15,889 bases of DNA from an uncultured Cloacibacillus sp. (GCA_900544635.1 UQVV01000017.1:1-15889), one strand, 5' to 3'. Shown: positions 6,435-13,320, numbered from the stretch's first letter. A program made the numbers and translations. The notes: generated by a model not told the origin, from the letters alone.

Positions 6435-7790
6435 CAGCAGTCTTGTCAGCGCTATGCCGCGCAGCTCTTTTTTGAAGCGGCGCAGGACTTCGAGCGACAG
6501 CAGCGCGGCTAGCAGCGCCGTGCCGGCGAAGTTGAGCCAAAGGCCGGTGAGGCCGAGCGGGCGGAGCAGGAATATCAGCAGCACGGGGAAGATGAGCGCC
6601 GTCGAGAGCGATATCGCCGTCGCGCCCGCGGGGCGTTCGACGGCGAGCATGTAGCTCTGCGTCGCGAAGGAGAACCAGCGCAGCAGGTATGTCGCGCTGA
6701 AAAGGCGCATCGCATAGACGGCCATCTCGATGAAGGCCGGGCTCGCGTCGGAGATGAAGAGCGAGGCTATCTGCGCCGGGAATATGAATATTACCGCCGC
6801 CGACGTGAAGGAGACGGCCGCGCTCGATGCGAAGCAGTATTTTTCAATGGCCTTGACGCGCCCGTAGCGTCCCGCGCCCCAGTTATAGCCGACGGCGGGC
6901 TGGAGGCCGTCGCAGAGGCCGTAGCAGAGCGCGAGCACGAGATATTCGATGGTCATCAAAATTCCGTAGACGGATACCGCGTCCGCGCCGCCGAGGCGTA
7001 TCAGCAGCATGTTCATCATTATCGAGGTGACGCGCCCCGCGATGTTGTTCAGGAAGTTCGGCGCGCCGGCCGCGACGATGCGCCGCGTCATCGCGAAGCT
7101 GAAGCGCGGGCGGCGGAAGCGCAGCTGCGCCCTGCCGAGGAAGAACGGCGCGAAGGCTATCGCGGCGCTCACCATCATGCCGAGGCAGGTCGCGAGCGAC
7201 GCGCCCCATATCCCGAAGCCGAGGACGCCGAGGAAGAAGAACTCGAGCGCGCAGCTTATCGCGGACATGAAGATGTTGAGCGCCATGCTGCCGCGCACGT
7301 AGCCGCAGACGCGCAGGTAGTTGTCGACGGCGAAGATTATCGTCGTAAGTGGCGAGCAGATCGCGTAGACGCGCAGATATTCGGCCGCGAGGCGCGCCAG
7401 CTCGCCCTCCGCGCCCATCAGCCGCGCTATCAGCGGGGCCGCGAAGTACAGCGCCGCGCCGATTACGGACCCCGCCGCGACTATCATCGCGCAGGCGCAC
7501 GAGAATATGTTGTTCGCCTGCTCCTCGTCACCGCGCCCGAGGCTTATCGATATGGGCACGGCGGAGCCGACGCCTATGAGGTCTGCGAGCGCAAAATTTA
7601 TGACGACGAACGAAAATATAAAGCTCTGCGCCGCGAAGGCCGTCGAGCCGAGGAAGCGCCCGACGAGCACGCCGTCGACGCAGGCGTAGAGCGACGAGGC
7701 GAGCATACTGACCGCGCCCGGCAGAGCTACGGCGAGGAAAAGGCGCGAAGGCCGCGTTTTTGTGAAAAAATCGTGCATACCGCCCTTCAT
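6414..7790 (-). CDS. MATE-family multidrug efflux transporter
   Basis: Inner-membrane antiporter that exports cationic drugs or other toxic compounds against a Na+ or H+ gradient. The 458 residues form about 12 hydrophobic segments in two similar halves. The N-terminal half has the typical start (LFLAVALPGAVSMLASSLYACVDGVLVGRFLG), and the second half has GAPNFLNNIAGRVTSIMMN and LQPAVGYNWGAGRYGRVK, a recurrent MATE signature. Length is normal for the family. Its ATG overlaps the marR stop as ATGA (7790-7787), so it is translationally coupled to the regulator and very probably controlled by it. Substrate cannot be read from the sequence. The last codons coincide with the 25-bp repeat. Confidence 0.93.
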   Translation of the reverse strand: MKGGMHDFFTKTRPSRLFLAVALPGAVSMLASSLYACVDGVLVGRFLGSTAFAAQSFIFSFVVINFALADLIGVGSAVPISISLGRGDEEQANNIFSCACAMIVAAGSVIGAALYFAAPLIARLMGAEGELARLAAEYLRVYAICSPLTTIIFAVDNYLRVCGYVRGSMALNIFMSAISCALEFFFLGVLGFGIWGASLATCLGMMVSAAIAFAPFFLGRAQLRFRRPRFSFAMTRRIVAAGAPNFLNNIAGRVTSIMMNMLLIRLGGADAVSVYGILMTIEYLVLALCYGLCDGLQPAVGYNWGAGRYGRVKAIEKYCFASSAAVSFTSAAVIFIFPAQIASLFISDASPAFIEMAVYAMRLFSATYLLRWFSFATQSYMLAVERPAGATAISLSTALIFPVLLIFLLRPLGLTGLWLNFAGTALLAALLSLEVLRRFKKELRGIALTRLLKKAARQ

Positions 7791-8251
7791 GACAGCCGCC
7801 CCTCCTTTCCGCGCGCGGGCAGCTTGTCTATCTCGGCGCAGTAGAGAGCAGCGTAATGTTCGAGCGCAGTTATAAACTCGTCGGAAAATTTCTCAACAGT
7901 CTTCGCGAGCGCCGCCTGCTCCGCCGCGTGGACGCCGCTCATAATTTCTTCCGCGAGGCGGCGGCCCTTCTCCGTCAGGCGTATCGGCTTCTCGCGCCCG
8001 TTCCCGGAGGGCAGCAGCTCCGCGCAGCCCGCGGCGACCAGCTCCTTGACGCTCGTGTTCACGGTAGTCTTCGGCATACGCCAGTCCTCGCATATCTGCT
8101 TCTGCGTGTGCGGCGCGCCGTCGTCGAGCGCATAGAGAAGGTCGAGCATATTCTCCTTCACGCCGAACTTCTTCGCGCACATGTAATAGGCTCCGTCCAT
8201 CCTGACCGCCGCCATTCCGAGACGGCGCACCAAATCGTATCCGTCAGCCAT
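7787..8251 (-). CDS. MarR-family transcriptional regulator of the efflux operon
   Basis: Dimeric winged-helix repressor, typically released from DNA by small phenolic or drug-like ligands. The 154 residues (from MADGYDLVRRLG) show a dimerisation helix, then the wHTH (about 45-100: YALDDGAPHTQKQICEDWRMPKTTVNTSVKELVAAGCAELLPSGNGREKPIRLTEKGRRLAEEI) with the beta-wing at SGNGREKPIRLT, and a C-terminal dimerisation helix. I chose ATG at 8251 because AAGGAGG (8266-8260) lies 8 bp upstream. A longer in-frame reading up to 8320 would swallow the promoter and operators, so it is unlikely. It overlaps the MATE start by 4 bp. Two near-identical palindromes on its own promoter argue for autorepression. 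Confidence 0.92.
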   Translation of the reverse strand: MADGYDLVRRLGMAAVRMDGAYYMCAKKFGVKENMLDLLYALDDGAPHTQKQICEDWRMPKTTVNTSVKELVAAGCAELLPSGNGREKPIRLTEKGRRLAEEIMSGVHAAEQAALAKTVEKFSDEFITALEHYAALYCAEIDKLPARGKEGRLS

Positions 8252-8266
8252 AAATTCATCCTCCTT

Positions 8267-8282
8267 GGTACGAATTCGTACC
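8267..8282. promoter_or_regulatory. MarR operator O1 (perfect palindrome)
   Basis: GGTACGAATTCGTACC is a perfect 16-bp palindrome lying between the predicted transcription start (about 8285, minus strand) and the marR RBS (8266-8260). A dimer bound here would block RNA polymerase progress and cover the edge of the RBS. Confidence 0.85.
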
Positions 8283-8291
8283 GCGCGGAGA

Positions 8292-8320
8292 ACTATAGTA
8301 CGGATTCGTACCAAAGTCAA
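8292..8320 (-). promoter_or_regulatory. sigma-70-type promoter of marR-MATE
   Basis: On the minus strand, TTGACT (8320-8315) and TATAGT (8297-8292) are separated by exactly 17 bp, giving a near-consensus promoter. It is covered by operator O2, so default expression should be strong and tightly repressed. Confidence 0.85.
8297..8312. promoter_or_regulatory. MarR operator O2 (near-copy of O1 inside the promoter spacer)
   Basis: AGTACGGATTCGTACC differs from O1 at two positions. Its centre is 30 bp from that of O1, close to three helical turns, so two dimers could sit on the same face. It fills the spacer between the -35 and -10 of the marR promoter. Confidence 0.8.
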
Positions 8321-8354
8321 GAGCGTTTTACGCGCTCCGCAGCGGCGCGCGGTG

Positions 8355-8383
8355 TTGATACCGCCGCCTTTTCACAATATAAT
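8355..8383 (+). promoter_or_regulatory. sigma-70-type promoter of trpS
   Basis: TTGATA (8355-8360) and the perfect TATAAT (8378-8383) are 17 bp apart. The RNA would start near 8390, about 95 bp before the trpS ATG, running divergently from the marR promoter. Confidence 0.8.
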
Positions 8384-8390
8384 TCATAAC

Positions 8391-8413
8391 GGCGCTTTCG
8401 GCTGAAAGCCGCC
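8391..8413 (+). promoter_or_regulatory. hairpin at the 5' end of the trpS leader
   Basis: GGCGCTTTC pairs with GAAAGC-C-GCC across a 4-nt loop with one bulged C. It would sit at the very 5' end of the message. It could protect the mRNA or be a remnant of control. I see no T-box sequence, no run of Trp codons and no terminator-like T-tract in the leader. Confidence 0.35.
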
Positions 8414-8483
8414 TGAGAAGAACATGAATCACGGCCCGCGCGAAATTGCGGCGGGCGCGATAAATTGCCAAAAGGAGCAGACG

Positions 8484-9545
8484 ATGAGACAGATAATATT
8501 GACCGGCGACCGCCCGACGGGCCGCCTCCACGTTGGACATTACGTAGGCTCGCTCAAGGGCCGCGTGACGCTCCAGAACTCCGGGAAATTCGACGAAATC
8601 TACATAATGATAGCCGACGCGCAGGCGCTCACCGACAACGCCGAGCACCCCGAGAAAGTCCGCAGCAACATCCTCCAGGTAGCGCTCGACTACCTCGCCT
8701 GCGGTATAGACCCAGAGAAGTCGACCATCTTCATCCAGTCGATGATACCGCAGCTCACCGAGCTGACTTTCTACTACATGAACCTCGTCACAGTCTCGCG
8801 CGTCCAGCGCAACCCGACCGTCAAGGCGGAAATACAGATGCGCAACTTCGAGGCGAGCATCCCCGTCGGCTTCTTCTGCTACCCGATAAGCCAGGCGGCG
8901 GACATCACCGCATTCCGCGCGACCGTCGTCCCCGTCGGCGAGGACCAGGCGCCGATGCTCGAGCAGTGCCGCGAAATCGTCCACAAATTCAACGCCGTCT
9001 ACGGCGAGACGCTCACCGAGCCTGAAATCATGCTCCCCGACAACCAGGCCTGCCTGCGCCTCCCCGGCACCGACGGCAAGGCGAAGATGAGCAAGTCGCT
9101 CGGCAACTGCATCTACCTCTCCGAAGAGCCCGAGGAGATACGCCAGAAGGTCATGTCGATGTACACCGACCCGCTGCACATCCGCGCGCAGGACCCGGGC
9201 CACATCGAGGACAACCCCGTATTCATCTACCTCGACGCCTTCTGCCGCCCCGAATACTTCGAGCAGTTCCTGCCCGAATACGCTGGCCTCGACGAGCTCA
9301 AGGCGCACTACCAGCGCGGAGGCCTCGGCGACGTGAAGGTCAAGAAATTCCTCAACAACGTCATGCAGGAAGAACTGCGCCCGATACGCGAACGCCGCAA
9401 AGCCTGGGAAGCGCGTCTCCCCGAGGTCTGCGAAATCCTCCGCAAAGGCAGCGAAGTCGCCGAAAGAAAAGCCGCAGAAACCCTCGCCGACGTCCGCCGC
9501 GCGATGAAAATAGACTACTTCGAGGACGGAAACCTGCTGAAGTAG
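8484..9545 (+). CDS. trpS: tryptophanyl-tRNA synthetase
   Basis: Class I synthetase that attaches tryptophan to tRNA-Trp in the cytoplasm. The 353 residues carry the HIGH-type motif PTGRLHVGH (11-19) and KMSKS (201-205), with GEDQAPMLEQCREIV (152-166) from the Rossmann core. The length is in the bacterial range. ATG at 8484 is chosen because AAAAGGAG lies 7-8 bp upstream and the protein then begins directly with the core (MRQIILTGDRPTG); an earlier in-frame ATG at 8424 lacks an RBS. The gene has its own promoter and terminator, so it is a single-gene unit between two accessory loci. Confidence 0.97.
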   Translation: MRQIILTGDRPTGRLHVGHYVGSLKGRVTLQNSGKFDEIYIMIADAQALTDNAEHPEKVRSNILQVALDYLACGIDPEKSTIFIQSMIPQLTELTFYYMNLVTVSRVQRNPTVKAEIQMRNFEASIPVGFFCYPISQAADITAFRATVVPVGEDQAPMLEQCREIVHKFNAVYGETLTEPEIMLPDNQACLRLPGTDGKAKMSKSLGNCIYLSEEPEEIRQKVMSMYTDPLHIRAQDPGHIEDNPVFIYLDAFCRPEYFEQFLPEYAGLDELKAHYQRGGLGDVKVKKFLNNVMQEELRPIRERRKAWEARLPEVCEILRKGSEVAERKAAETLADVRRAMKIDYFEDGNLLK

Positions 9546-9569
9546 AACGGCTGAGATATTTGGAATATG

Positions 9570-9609
9570 ACGCCCCGCGGTTTCATTGGACTGTCGGGGC
9601 GTTTATTTT
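9570..9609 (+). terminator. intrinsic terminator of trpS
   Basis: An 8-bp perfect stem (acgccccg / cggggcgt) encloses a 17-nt loop and is followed by TTATTTTA, 25 bp after the trpS stop. Confidence 0.75.
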
Positions 9610-9620
9610 ACCGTGTCTTG

Positions 9621-9626
9621 TATAAT
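9621..9626 (+). promoter_or_regulatory. possible -10 of the RhuM-family gene
   Basis: TATAAT stands just before a 15-bp tandem repeat and about 35 bp before the GAGGTG RBS (9661-9666). There is no clear -35 at the right spacing. Confidence 0.45.
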
Positions 9627-9654
9627 TGTGTCGTATTGTATTGTGTCGTATTGT
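9625..9654. repeat. 15-bp perfect tandem repeat before the RhuM gene
   Basis: ATTGTGTCGTATTGT occurs twice with no gap (9625-9639, 9640-9654), overlapping the end of the possible -10 and covering the predicted transcription start. It could be a pair of protein-binding sites or a slippage product that alters promoter activity. Confidence 0.85.
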
Positions 9655-9672
9655 CGAAACGAGGTGTTTGAA

Positions 9673-10707
9673 ATGAGCGATATGCCGGTCTCACATGGGG
9701 AAATACTATTGTACGGCGACGAAGCGCAAAAGGTTTATGTTGATGTTTTATTCATGGAAGAGACGTTTTGGCTGCCGCAGGCGGGCATAGCGGAACTGTT
9801 CGATTCAAGTAAGTCCAATGTCAGCGAGCATCTCAAGCATATTTTTGAAGAAGAGGAGCTGGATAAAGACCAGTGCATGAGAAAATTCGGAATTTCCGAA
9901 TTTGCTGCCAAGCCTACGAATTTCTATAACCTCGACGCGATTATAGCCGTCGGATATCGAGTTAATTCGAAAAAGGCGACCAGATTCCGGCAATGGGCCA
10001 CGAAGACGCTCAAAGAATATATTCAAAAAGGGTTCGTCCTAAACGACGATATGTTGAAGAATGGACGTCAGTTCGGCAAAGATTATTTTGACGAGCTGCT
10101 TGAGCGTATAAGAGAAATACGCGCGAGCGAGCGCCGCGCTTATCAGAAAATCGCAGATATATTTGAGCAGTGCAGCTATGATTATGATAAGAACAGCGAA
10201 ACTACAAAAGCGTTTTATGCTTTTGTTCAAAACAAGCTTCACTTTGCCGTGACGGGCAAAACGGCGGCAGAACTCATCTCAGAGCGTGTCACGCCTGACA
10301 GCCCGACAATGGGCTTGACTACATGGAAGAGTGCGCCAAACGGAAAAATATTGAAAAGCGACGTTATCGTAGCAAAAAATTATCTGAACGAAAAAGAACT
10401 GACAAAACTTAACCGTCTGGTCACCATGTTCATCGACTACGCCGAGTTGATGGCCGAAGACCAACAGCCTATGAGTATGAAGGATTGGCTGGAGGAGACC
10501 AACCGCTTCCTTTCAAACAACCGGCGCAGAGTGCTGGAAGGTAAAGGCGGCGTCTCACATGAAGACGCTGTGAAAAAAGCAAGTGAGATATATACGGAAT
10601 TTAGAAAAAAACAAGACAAAGAGTATATTTCAGAATTCGACCGCGTGATTGCAAAACAGCTTAAAATATTGGGAAATAAACGAAACATAAAAACGACGCG
10701 CGCCTAG
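9673..10707 (+). CDS. RhuM-family (virulence RhuM / COG3943-like) protein
   Basis: The family is named after Salmonella RhuM, encoded in a pathogenicity island; its biochemical role is unsettled. The 344 residues show the typical N-terminal DNA-binding-like part (GEILLYGDEAQKVYVDVLFMEETFWLPQAGIAELFDSSKSNVSEHLKHIFEEEEL), the conserved middle (FYNLDAIIAVGYRVNSKKATRFRQWATKTLKEYIQKGFVLND), and a helical C-terminus with MFIDYAELMAEDQQPMSMKDWL. ATG at 9673 is supported by GAGGTG 6 bp upstream. Base composition is clearly lower in GC than the neighbours, with more AAA/GAT/TTT codons, suggesting acquisition. Some homologues are reported fused to or near Fic/Doc domains, and this window carries a separate Fic gene 3.3 kb away. 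It is a single-gene unit with its own hairpin at the 3' end. Confidence 0.9.
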   Translation: MSDMPVSHGEILLYGDEAQKVYVDVLFMEETFWLPQAGIAELFDSSKSNVSEHLKHIFEEEELDKDQCMRKFGISEFAAKPTNFYNLDAIIAVGYRVNSKKATRFRQWATKTLKEYIQKGFVLNDDMLKNGRQFGKDYFDELLERIREIRASERRAYQKIADIFEQCSYDYDKNSETTKAFYAFVQNKLHFAVTGKTAAELISERVTPDSPTMGLTTWKSAPNGKILKSDVIVAKNYLNEKELTKLNRLVTMFIDYAELMAEDQQPMSMKDWLEETNRFLSNNRRRVLEGKGGVSHEDAVKKASEIYTEFRKKQDKEYISEFDRVIAKQLKILGNKRNIKTTRA

Positions 10708-10729
10708 TTTGATAAAAGGCGCGCGCGTC
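10694..10729. terminator. GC-rich hairpin between convergent RhuM and SYLF genes
   Basis: A long GC-rich inverted repeat (gacgcgcgcct / aggcgcgcg-cgtc, with a 2-nt register slip) begins inside the last RhuM codons and includes its stop codon. It lies between two convergent genes and may terminate both. T-tracts are weak. Confidence 0.55.
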
Positions 10730-10767
10730 TTGTCTGACCTTGTTAATAATCCGTTACTTTATAGTCC

Positions 10768-11466
10768 TTACTTCGCCTTCTTCACCAAATTGTTCAGCGC
10801 CTTGACGAGGCCCTGAATCTTTTTGTTGTTCGCGGGCTTTTTCAGCGCGGCTTGGGCGGAGGTTTCTTTGCCCCAGTAGGCTTTGTTCGCGTCGCGGTTC
10901 TGGTTTATCACGCAGCCGTCGATGGAGACGCCGGCGAAGAGGCCCTTCGACATCGAGTAGCTGTATATCGAGGCCTGCGCGCGTCCGTCGGTCGCGGCGG
11001 AGGTGTCGCGTCCTACGGGGCCCGCCGCTATCGCGACGTCCGCGCCGAGCTTGAAGCTGTTGCCGCCGGTGAACGCGTGGAGGCCGTCCTGGTTCGTAAT
11101 GACGAGCACTAGGCCGACGGACTGCACGCCTATCTGGAAGCCGATCGAAGCGCCGTTGATGCCCATGAAGGCCGGGCCGCTCCACGTGCCGTTCTTGTTG
11201 CGCAGCAGCACGAGCCCTTCGCCCGTCTGCCCGCCGAGGCCGAGCCCCGCCTTCGTCACCTTCGGGAATATCGCGACGCCCTTGCCGGACTTGATGACGT
11301 TCGCGAGCGCGTCGGCGTCCTCTTCTATCGCCATTTTGTTGATGAGATCCGTCGCGAGGCGTATGCGCCGCTCGTGCGCCGCCTCTTTGGCGAACGCCGC
11401 GCCGCAGGCGCAGAGGACGAGCATGGCCGCCGAGAGCATCAGGCAAAGCTTTCTGTTTATTTTCAT
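10768..11466 (-). CDS. exported SYLF/YSC84-domain lipid-binding protein
   Basis: The SYLF (YSC84) domain binds membranes and phosphoinositides in eukaryotes; bacterial versions are envelope proteins of poorly known role. The 232 residues start with a signal peptide (MKINRKLCLMLSAAMLVLCACGAAFA). Cleavage after AFA by signal peptidase I looks most natural, though Cys21 (LCAC) leaves a lipoprotein possible. The mature part has the family landmarks: GKGVAIFPKVTKAGLGLGGQTGEGLVL, WSGPAFMGINGASIGFQIGVQSVGLVLVI, the GADVAIAAGPVGRDTSAATD stretch, and IYSYSMSKGLFAGVSIDG. I chose ATG at 11466 because GGGAGG (11479-11474) lies 7 bp upstream; an in-frame ATG at 11490 has no RBS. It is divergent from the HIT gene. 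Confidence 0.92.
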   Translation of the reverse strand: MKINRKLCLMLSAAMLVLCACGAAFAKEAAHERRIRLATDLINKMAIEEDADALANVIKSGKGVAIFPKVTKAGLGLGGQTGEGLVLLRNKNGTWSGPAFMGINGASIGFQIGVQSVGLVLVITNQDGLHAFTGGNSFKLGADVAIAAGPVGRDTSAATDGRAQASIYSYSMSKGLFAGVSIDGCVINQNRDANKAYWGKETSAQAALKKPANNKKIQGLVKALNNLVKKAK

Positions 11467-11544
11467 TACGATTCCTCCCTTGATTTTCATTATTGCGCTT
11501 AACGATATTTTATCCTATCGCGCGCATAAAGACCAATAAAAGCA

Positions 11545-11550
11545 TATAAT
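11545..11550 (+). promoter_or_regulatory. possible -10 of the HIT-yigZ operon
   Basis: TATAAT lies 34 bp before the HIT start codon and 20 bp before its AGGAG. No recognisable -35 stands at 16-18 bp. Confidence 0.45.
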
Positions 11551-11583
11551 GTACTCGGCAAATTATTATGAGGAGATGGCGTT

Positions 11584-12084
11584 ATGGAAAAGATTTTCGC
11601 GCCGTGGCGCGCGCAGTATATTCTCTCAAACTCGGACGACAAGGAGAAAATCGACGGCTGCATCTTCTGCGAGTTCCCGAAACGCGACGAGGACGAGAAG
11701 CGCATGATAATCGAGCGCGGCAAGTATTGTTTCGTGATAATGAACGCGTATCCCTATAACCCGGGACATCTGATGGTCGTGCCCTACCGTCACACCGCGG
11801 ACTTCACCTCGCTGACCGCCGAGGAATTCGCCGAGATGACGGCGCTCGCGCAGAAGTGCGTGAAGGCTCTGACGCAGCTCATGCAGCCGCACGGCTTCAA
11901 CATCGGCATGAACATCGGCAAGGTCGCGGGCGCGGGCATAGACCAGCACCTGCACATGCACATCGTGCCGCGCTGGAACGGCGACACGAACTTCATGCCC
12001 GTCATCGGCGAGGTGCGCGTACTCTCCGAGTCGCTCGCCTCGACCTACTCGCGCATCAAGGCGATATGGCCGACGATAGAATAA
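11584..12084 (+). CDS. HIT-family nucleotide hydrolase/phosphorylase
   Basis: Histidine-triad enzymes act on nucleotidyl phosphate bonds. The 166 residues have the triad H122-L-H124-M-H126 (QHLHMHIVPRW) and a CIFC pair at 26-29 that probably binds zinc. The following WNGDTNFMPVIGEVRVL is characteristic, as I recall, of the Ap4A phosphorylase-like clade typified by mycobacterial Rv2613c, and it sets this apart from small Hint proteins; the substrate is an inference. The start ATG has AGGAG 8 bp upstream, and MEKIFAPWRAQYI matches the usual beginning of this clade. It overlaps the next gene by 19 bp, so they form an operon. Confidence 0.92.
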   Translation: MEKIFAPWRAQYILSNSDDKEKIDGCIFCEFPKRDEDEKRMIIERGKYCFVIMNAYPYNPGHLMVVPYRHTADFTSLTAEEFAEMTALAQKCVKALTQLMQPHGFNIGMNIGKVAGAGIDQHLHMHIVPRWNGDTNFMPVIGEVRVLSESLASTYSRIKAIWPTIE

Positions 12085-12725
12085 CGACCTTCCGCGCGCC
12101 GCGCGCGGACTGCGACGCGGAGTTCACGGAGAAGCGTTCGCGCTTCATCGGCTCCGTGCGCACCGTGCTTTCGGCCGACGAGGCGGCGGAGATTATAAAG
12201 AAATTCCCCGAAATCTACCCGAAGGCCAACCACCACTGCTGGGCCTACAGGATAGGGATGGGGACGGCGCTCGAGCACTGCTCCGACGCGGGCGAGCCCT
12301 CCGGCACGGCGGGCCGCCCGATCCTCGGCGTCATAAAGCGCCACGAGCTGACTAACACGCTCATCGTCGTGACGCGCTACTTCGGCGGCATAAAGCTCGG
12401 CGTGCGCGGCCTCATCGACGCCTACAAAGCCGCCGCGGAGCTTGCCGTCGAACAGGCGGGCGCGGTGGAGATGGAGTTCCACAACGCGCTGCTGCTCCGC
12501 TGCGGCTACGACTATTCAAAAACTTTAGACACTACGCTGAAAAAATGGGGTTTCCCGGAAGAGCGCATAAAGACGGAATACGGCGAGGATGTCGCCGTGC
12601 GTCTCGAAGTGCCGCTCTCGATGCGGGACGCGATGGAAGCGCCGCTCGCGGAGATGCGCGCGCGCTCGTTCTTAGCGCAATGCGAATGGGACGAAACGCC
12701 GCTAGTGCGCGAGAAGTGGCGGTGA
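12066..12725 (+). CDS. yigZ: YigZ/IMPACT-family protein (UPF0029)
   Basis: Family related to the N-terminal domain of eukaryotic IMPACT; the bacterial role is uncertain (proposed nucleic-acid or translation-related). The 219 residues contain the family signatures HHCWAYR (56-62), GEPSGTAGRPIL (76-87) and TRYFGGIKLGVRGLIDAY (103-120), followed by the C-terminal ferredoxin-like domain. ATG at 12066 lies inside the 3' end of the HIT gene with only a short AAGG before it, so it is probably translated by coupling. The stop codon TGA (12723-12725) forms the first three bases of a 46-bp perfect palindrome. Confidence 0.93.
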   Translation: MADDRITTFRAPRADCDAEFTEKRSRFIGSVRTVLSADEAAEIIKKFPEIYPKANHHCWAYRIGMGTALEHCSDAGEPSGTAGRPILGVIKRHELTNTLIVVTRYFGGIKLGVRGLIDAYKAAAELAVEQAGAVEMEFHNALLLRCGYDYSKTLDTTLKKWGFPEERIKTEYGEDVAVRLEVPLSMRDAMEAPLAEMRARSFLAQCEWDETPLVREKWR

Positions 12726-12768
12726 AGTGCATTCGCTGTGTTTTATAAAACACAGCGAATGCACTTCA
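12723..12768. repeat. perfect 46-bp palindrome (23-bp arms, no spacer)
   Basis: The bases from the yigZ stop codon to 12768 are perfectly self-complementary about a centre between 12745 and 12746 (ttttataaaa in the middle). No T-tract follows, so it is not a classic terminator, although the RNA would fold into a very stable hairpin. Its length without any loop is uncommon in bacterial chromosomes. Confidence 0.95.
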
Positions 12769-12795
12769 TGCTGAGATGCTTCTGCTCAGCATCTC
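12768..12795. repeat. two overlapping, mutually exclusive inverted repeats
   Basis: ATGCTGAG (12768-12775) pairs with CTCAGCAT (12785-12792). Alternatively GAGATGCT (12773-12780) pairs with AGCATCTC (12788-12795). The two 8-bp stems share bases and cannot both form. They abut the 46-bp palindrome. Confidence 0.75.
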
Positions 12796-12883
12796 CTACC
12801 TAATCATGAGACCGGATAGCGATATAGAGACATGTCAGAACAAACAAGCCCCGCGCGAAACTCCGCCGAAAGGAGCTGTGCCT

Positions 12884-13270
12884 ATGACCGCCGTACGTAA
12901 AATTCTGTCGTTCTTTATAATTACGCTCGCGCTGCTCGTCCTTCCCGCGTTCGTCTGCGTTCACGCCGCCGCGGCTAGCGACTGGCCGCTTGAAATAGTC
13001 AACGAAAGCGGCGTCGAGATAACCTCGCTGCGCATATCGTACACCGGCGCGGAAAAATGGTCGGAAAACCGCGTAGCCTCGCCTGTCCCCGACGGCGGCA
13101 GGGCGGAGCTCGACATAGGCCGCGGTTCCATACTCGGCATCAGCGACATAAAAATAACGGCGGGAGGCCGCGAGGTAATCTGGCGGCGGCTCCCGATACT
13201 CGAAATATTCTCCATCGCCGTGGACGCTAAGCTCGAGCCGCGGTACGAACGCATCAAGCTCGGCGCCTGA
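12884..13270 (+). CDS. small exported protein of unknown function
   Basis: A 128-residue protein with a signal peptide (MTAVRKILSFFIITLALLVLPAFVCVHAAAA, cleavage around HAAAA-SD). The mature part of about 97 residues is predicted mostly beta: WPLEIVNESGVEITSLRISYTGAEKW...PVPDGGRAELDIG...ISDIKITAGGREVIW. The pattern 'N-x-(T/S)-G-x-x-I-x-x-L-x-(I/V)-S...W' followed by a 'PDG' turn resembles a widespread small periplasmic beta-sandwich family that I cannot name with confidence. ATG at 12884 is fixed by GAAAGGAG 8 bp upstream. No clear promoter is seen between the palindrome and the gene. Confidence 0.8.
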   Translation: MTAVRKILSFFIITLALLVLPAFVCVHAAAASDWPLEIVNESGVEITSLRISYTGAEKWSENRVASPVPDGGRAELDIGRGSILGISDIKITAGGREVIWRRLPILEIFSIAVDAKLEPRYERIKLGA

Positions 13271-13320
13271 TAGCGGCGCAAAGCGGCGCGGCGCGCCGCA
13301 AAGACTGAAATGCACGGACA

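Noticed and set aside
7856..8389. Plus-strand open frame opposite marR
   Set aside because: It crosses the marR promoter and both operators in antisense and has no RBS or family features.
8320..8483. T-box riboswitch or Trp attenuator before trpS
   Set aside because: I found no T-box sequence, no specifier-loop-like region, no Trp-codon leader peptide and no terminator T-tract in the leader.
8328..9308. Long open frame (about 326 codons) on the minus strand opposite trpS
   Set aside because: It is the antisense shadow of a GC-rich gene, with repetitive Arg/Val/Glu/Leu composition, no RBS, and complete overlap with an unmistakable trpS.
5467..10707. Fic plus RhuM as a two-gene toxin system
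   Set aside because: They are 3.3 kb apart with a MATE operon and trpS between them, have separate promoters and terminators and differ in base composition, so a shared system is not supported here.
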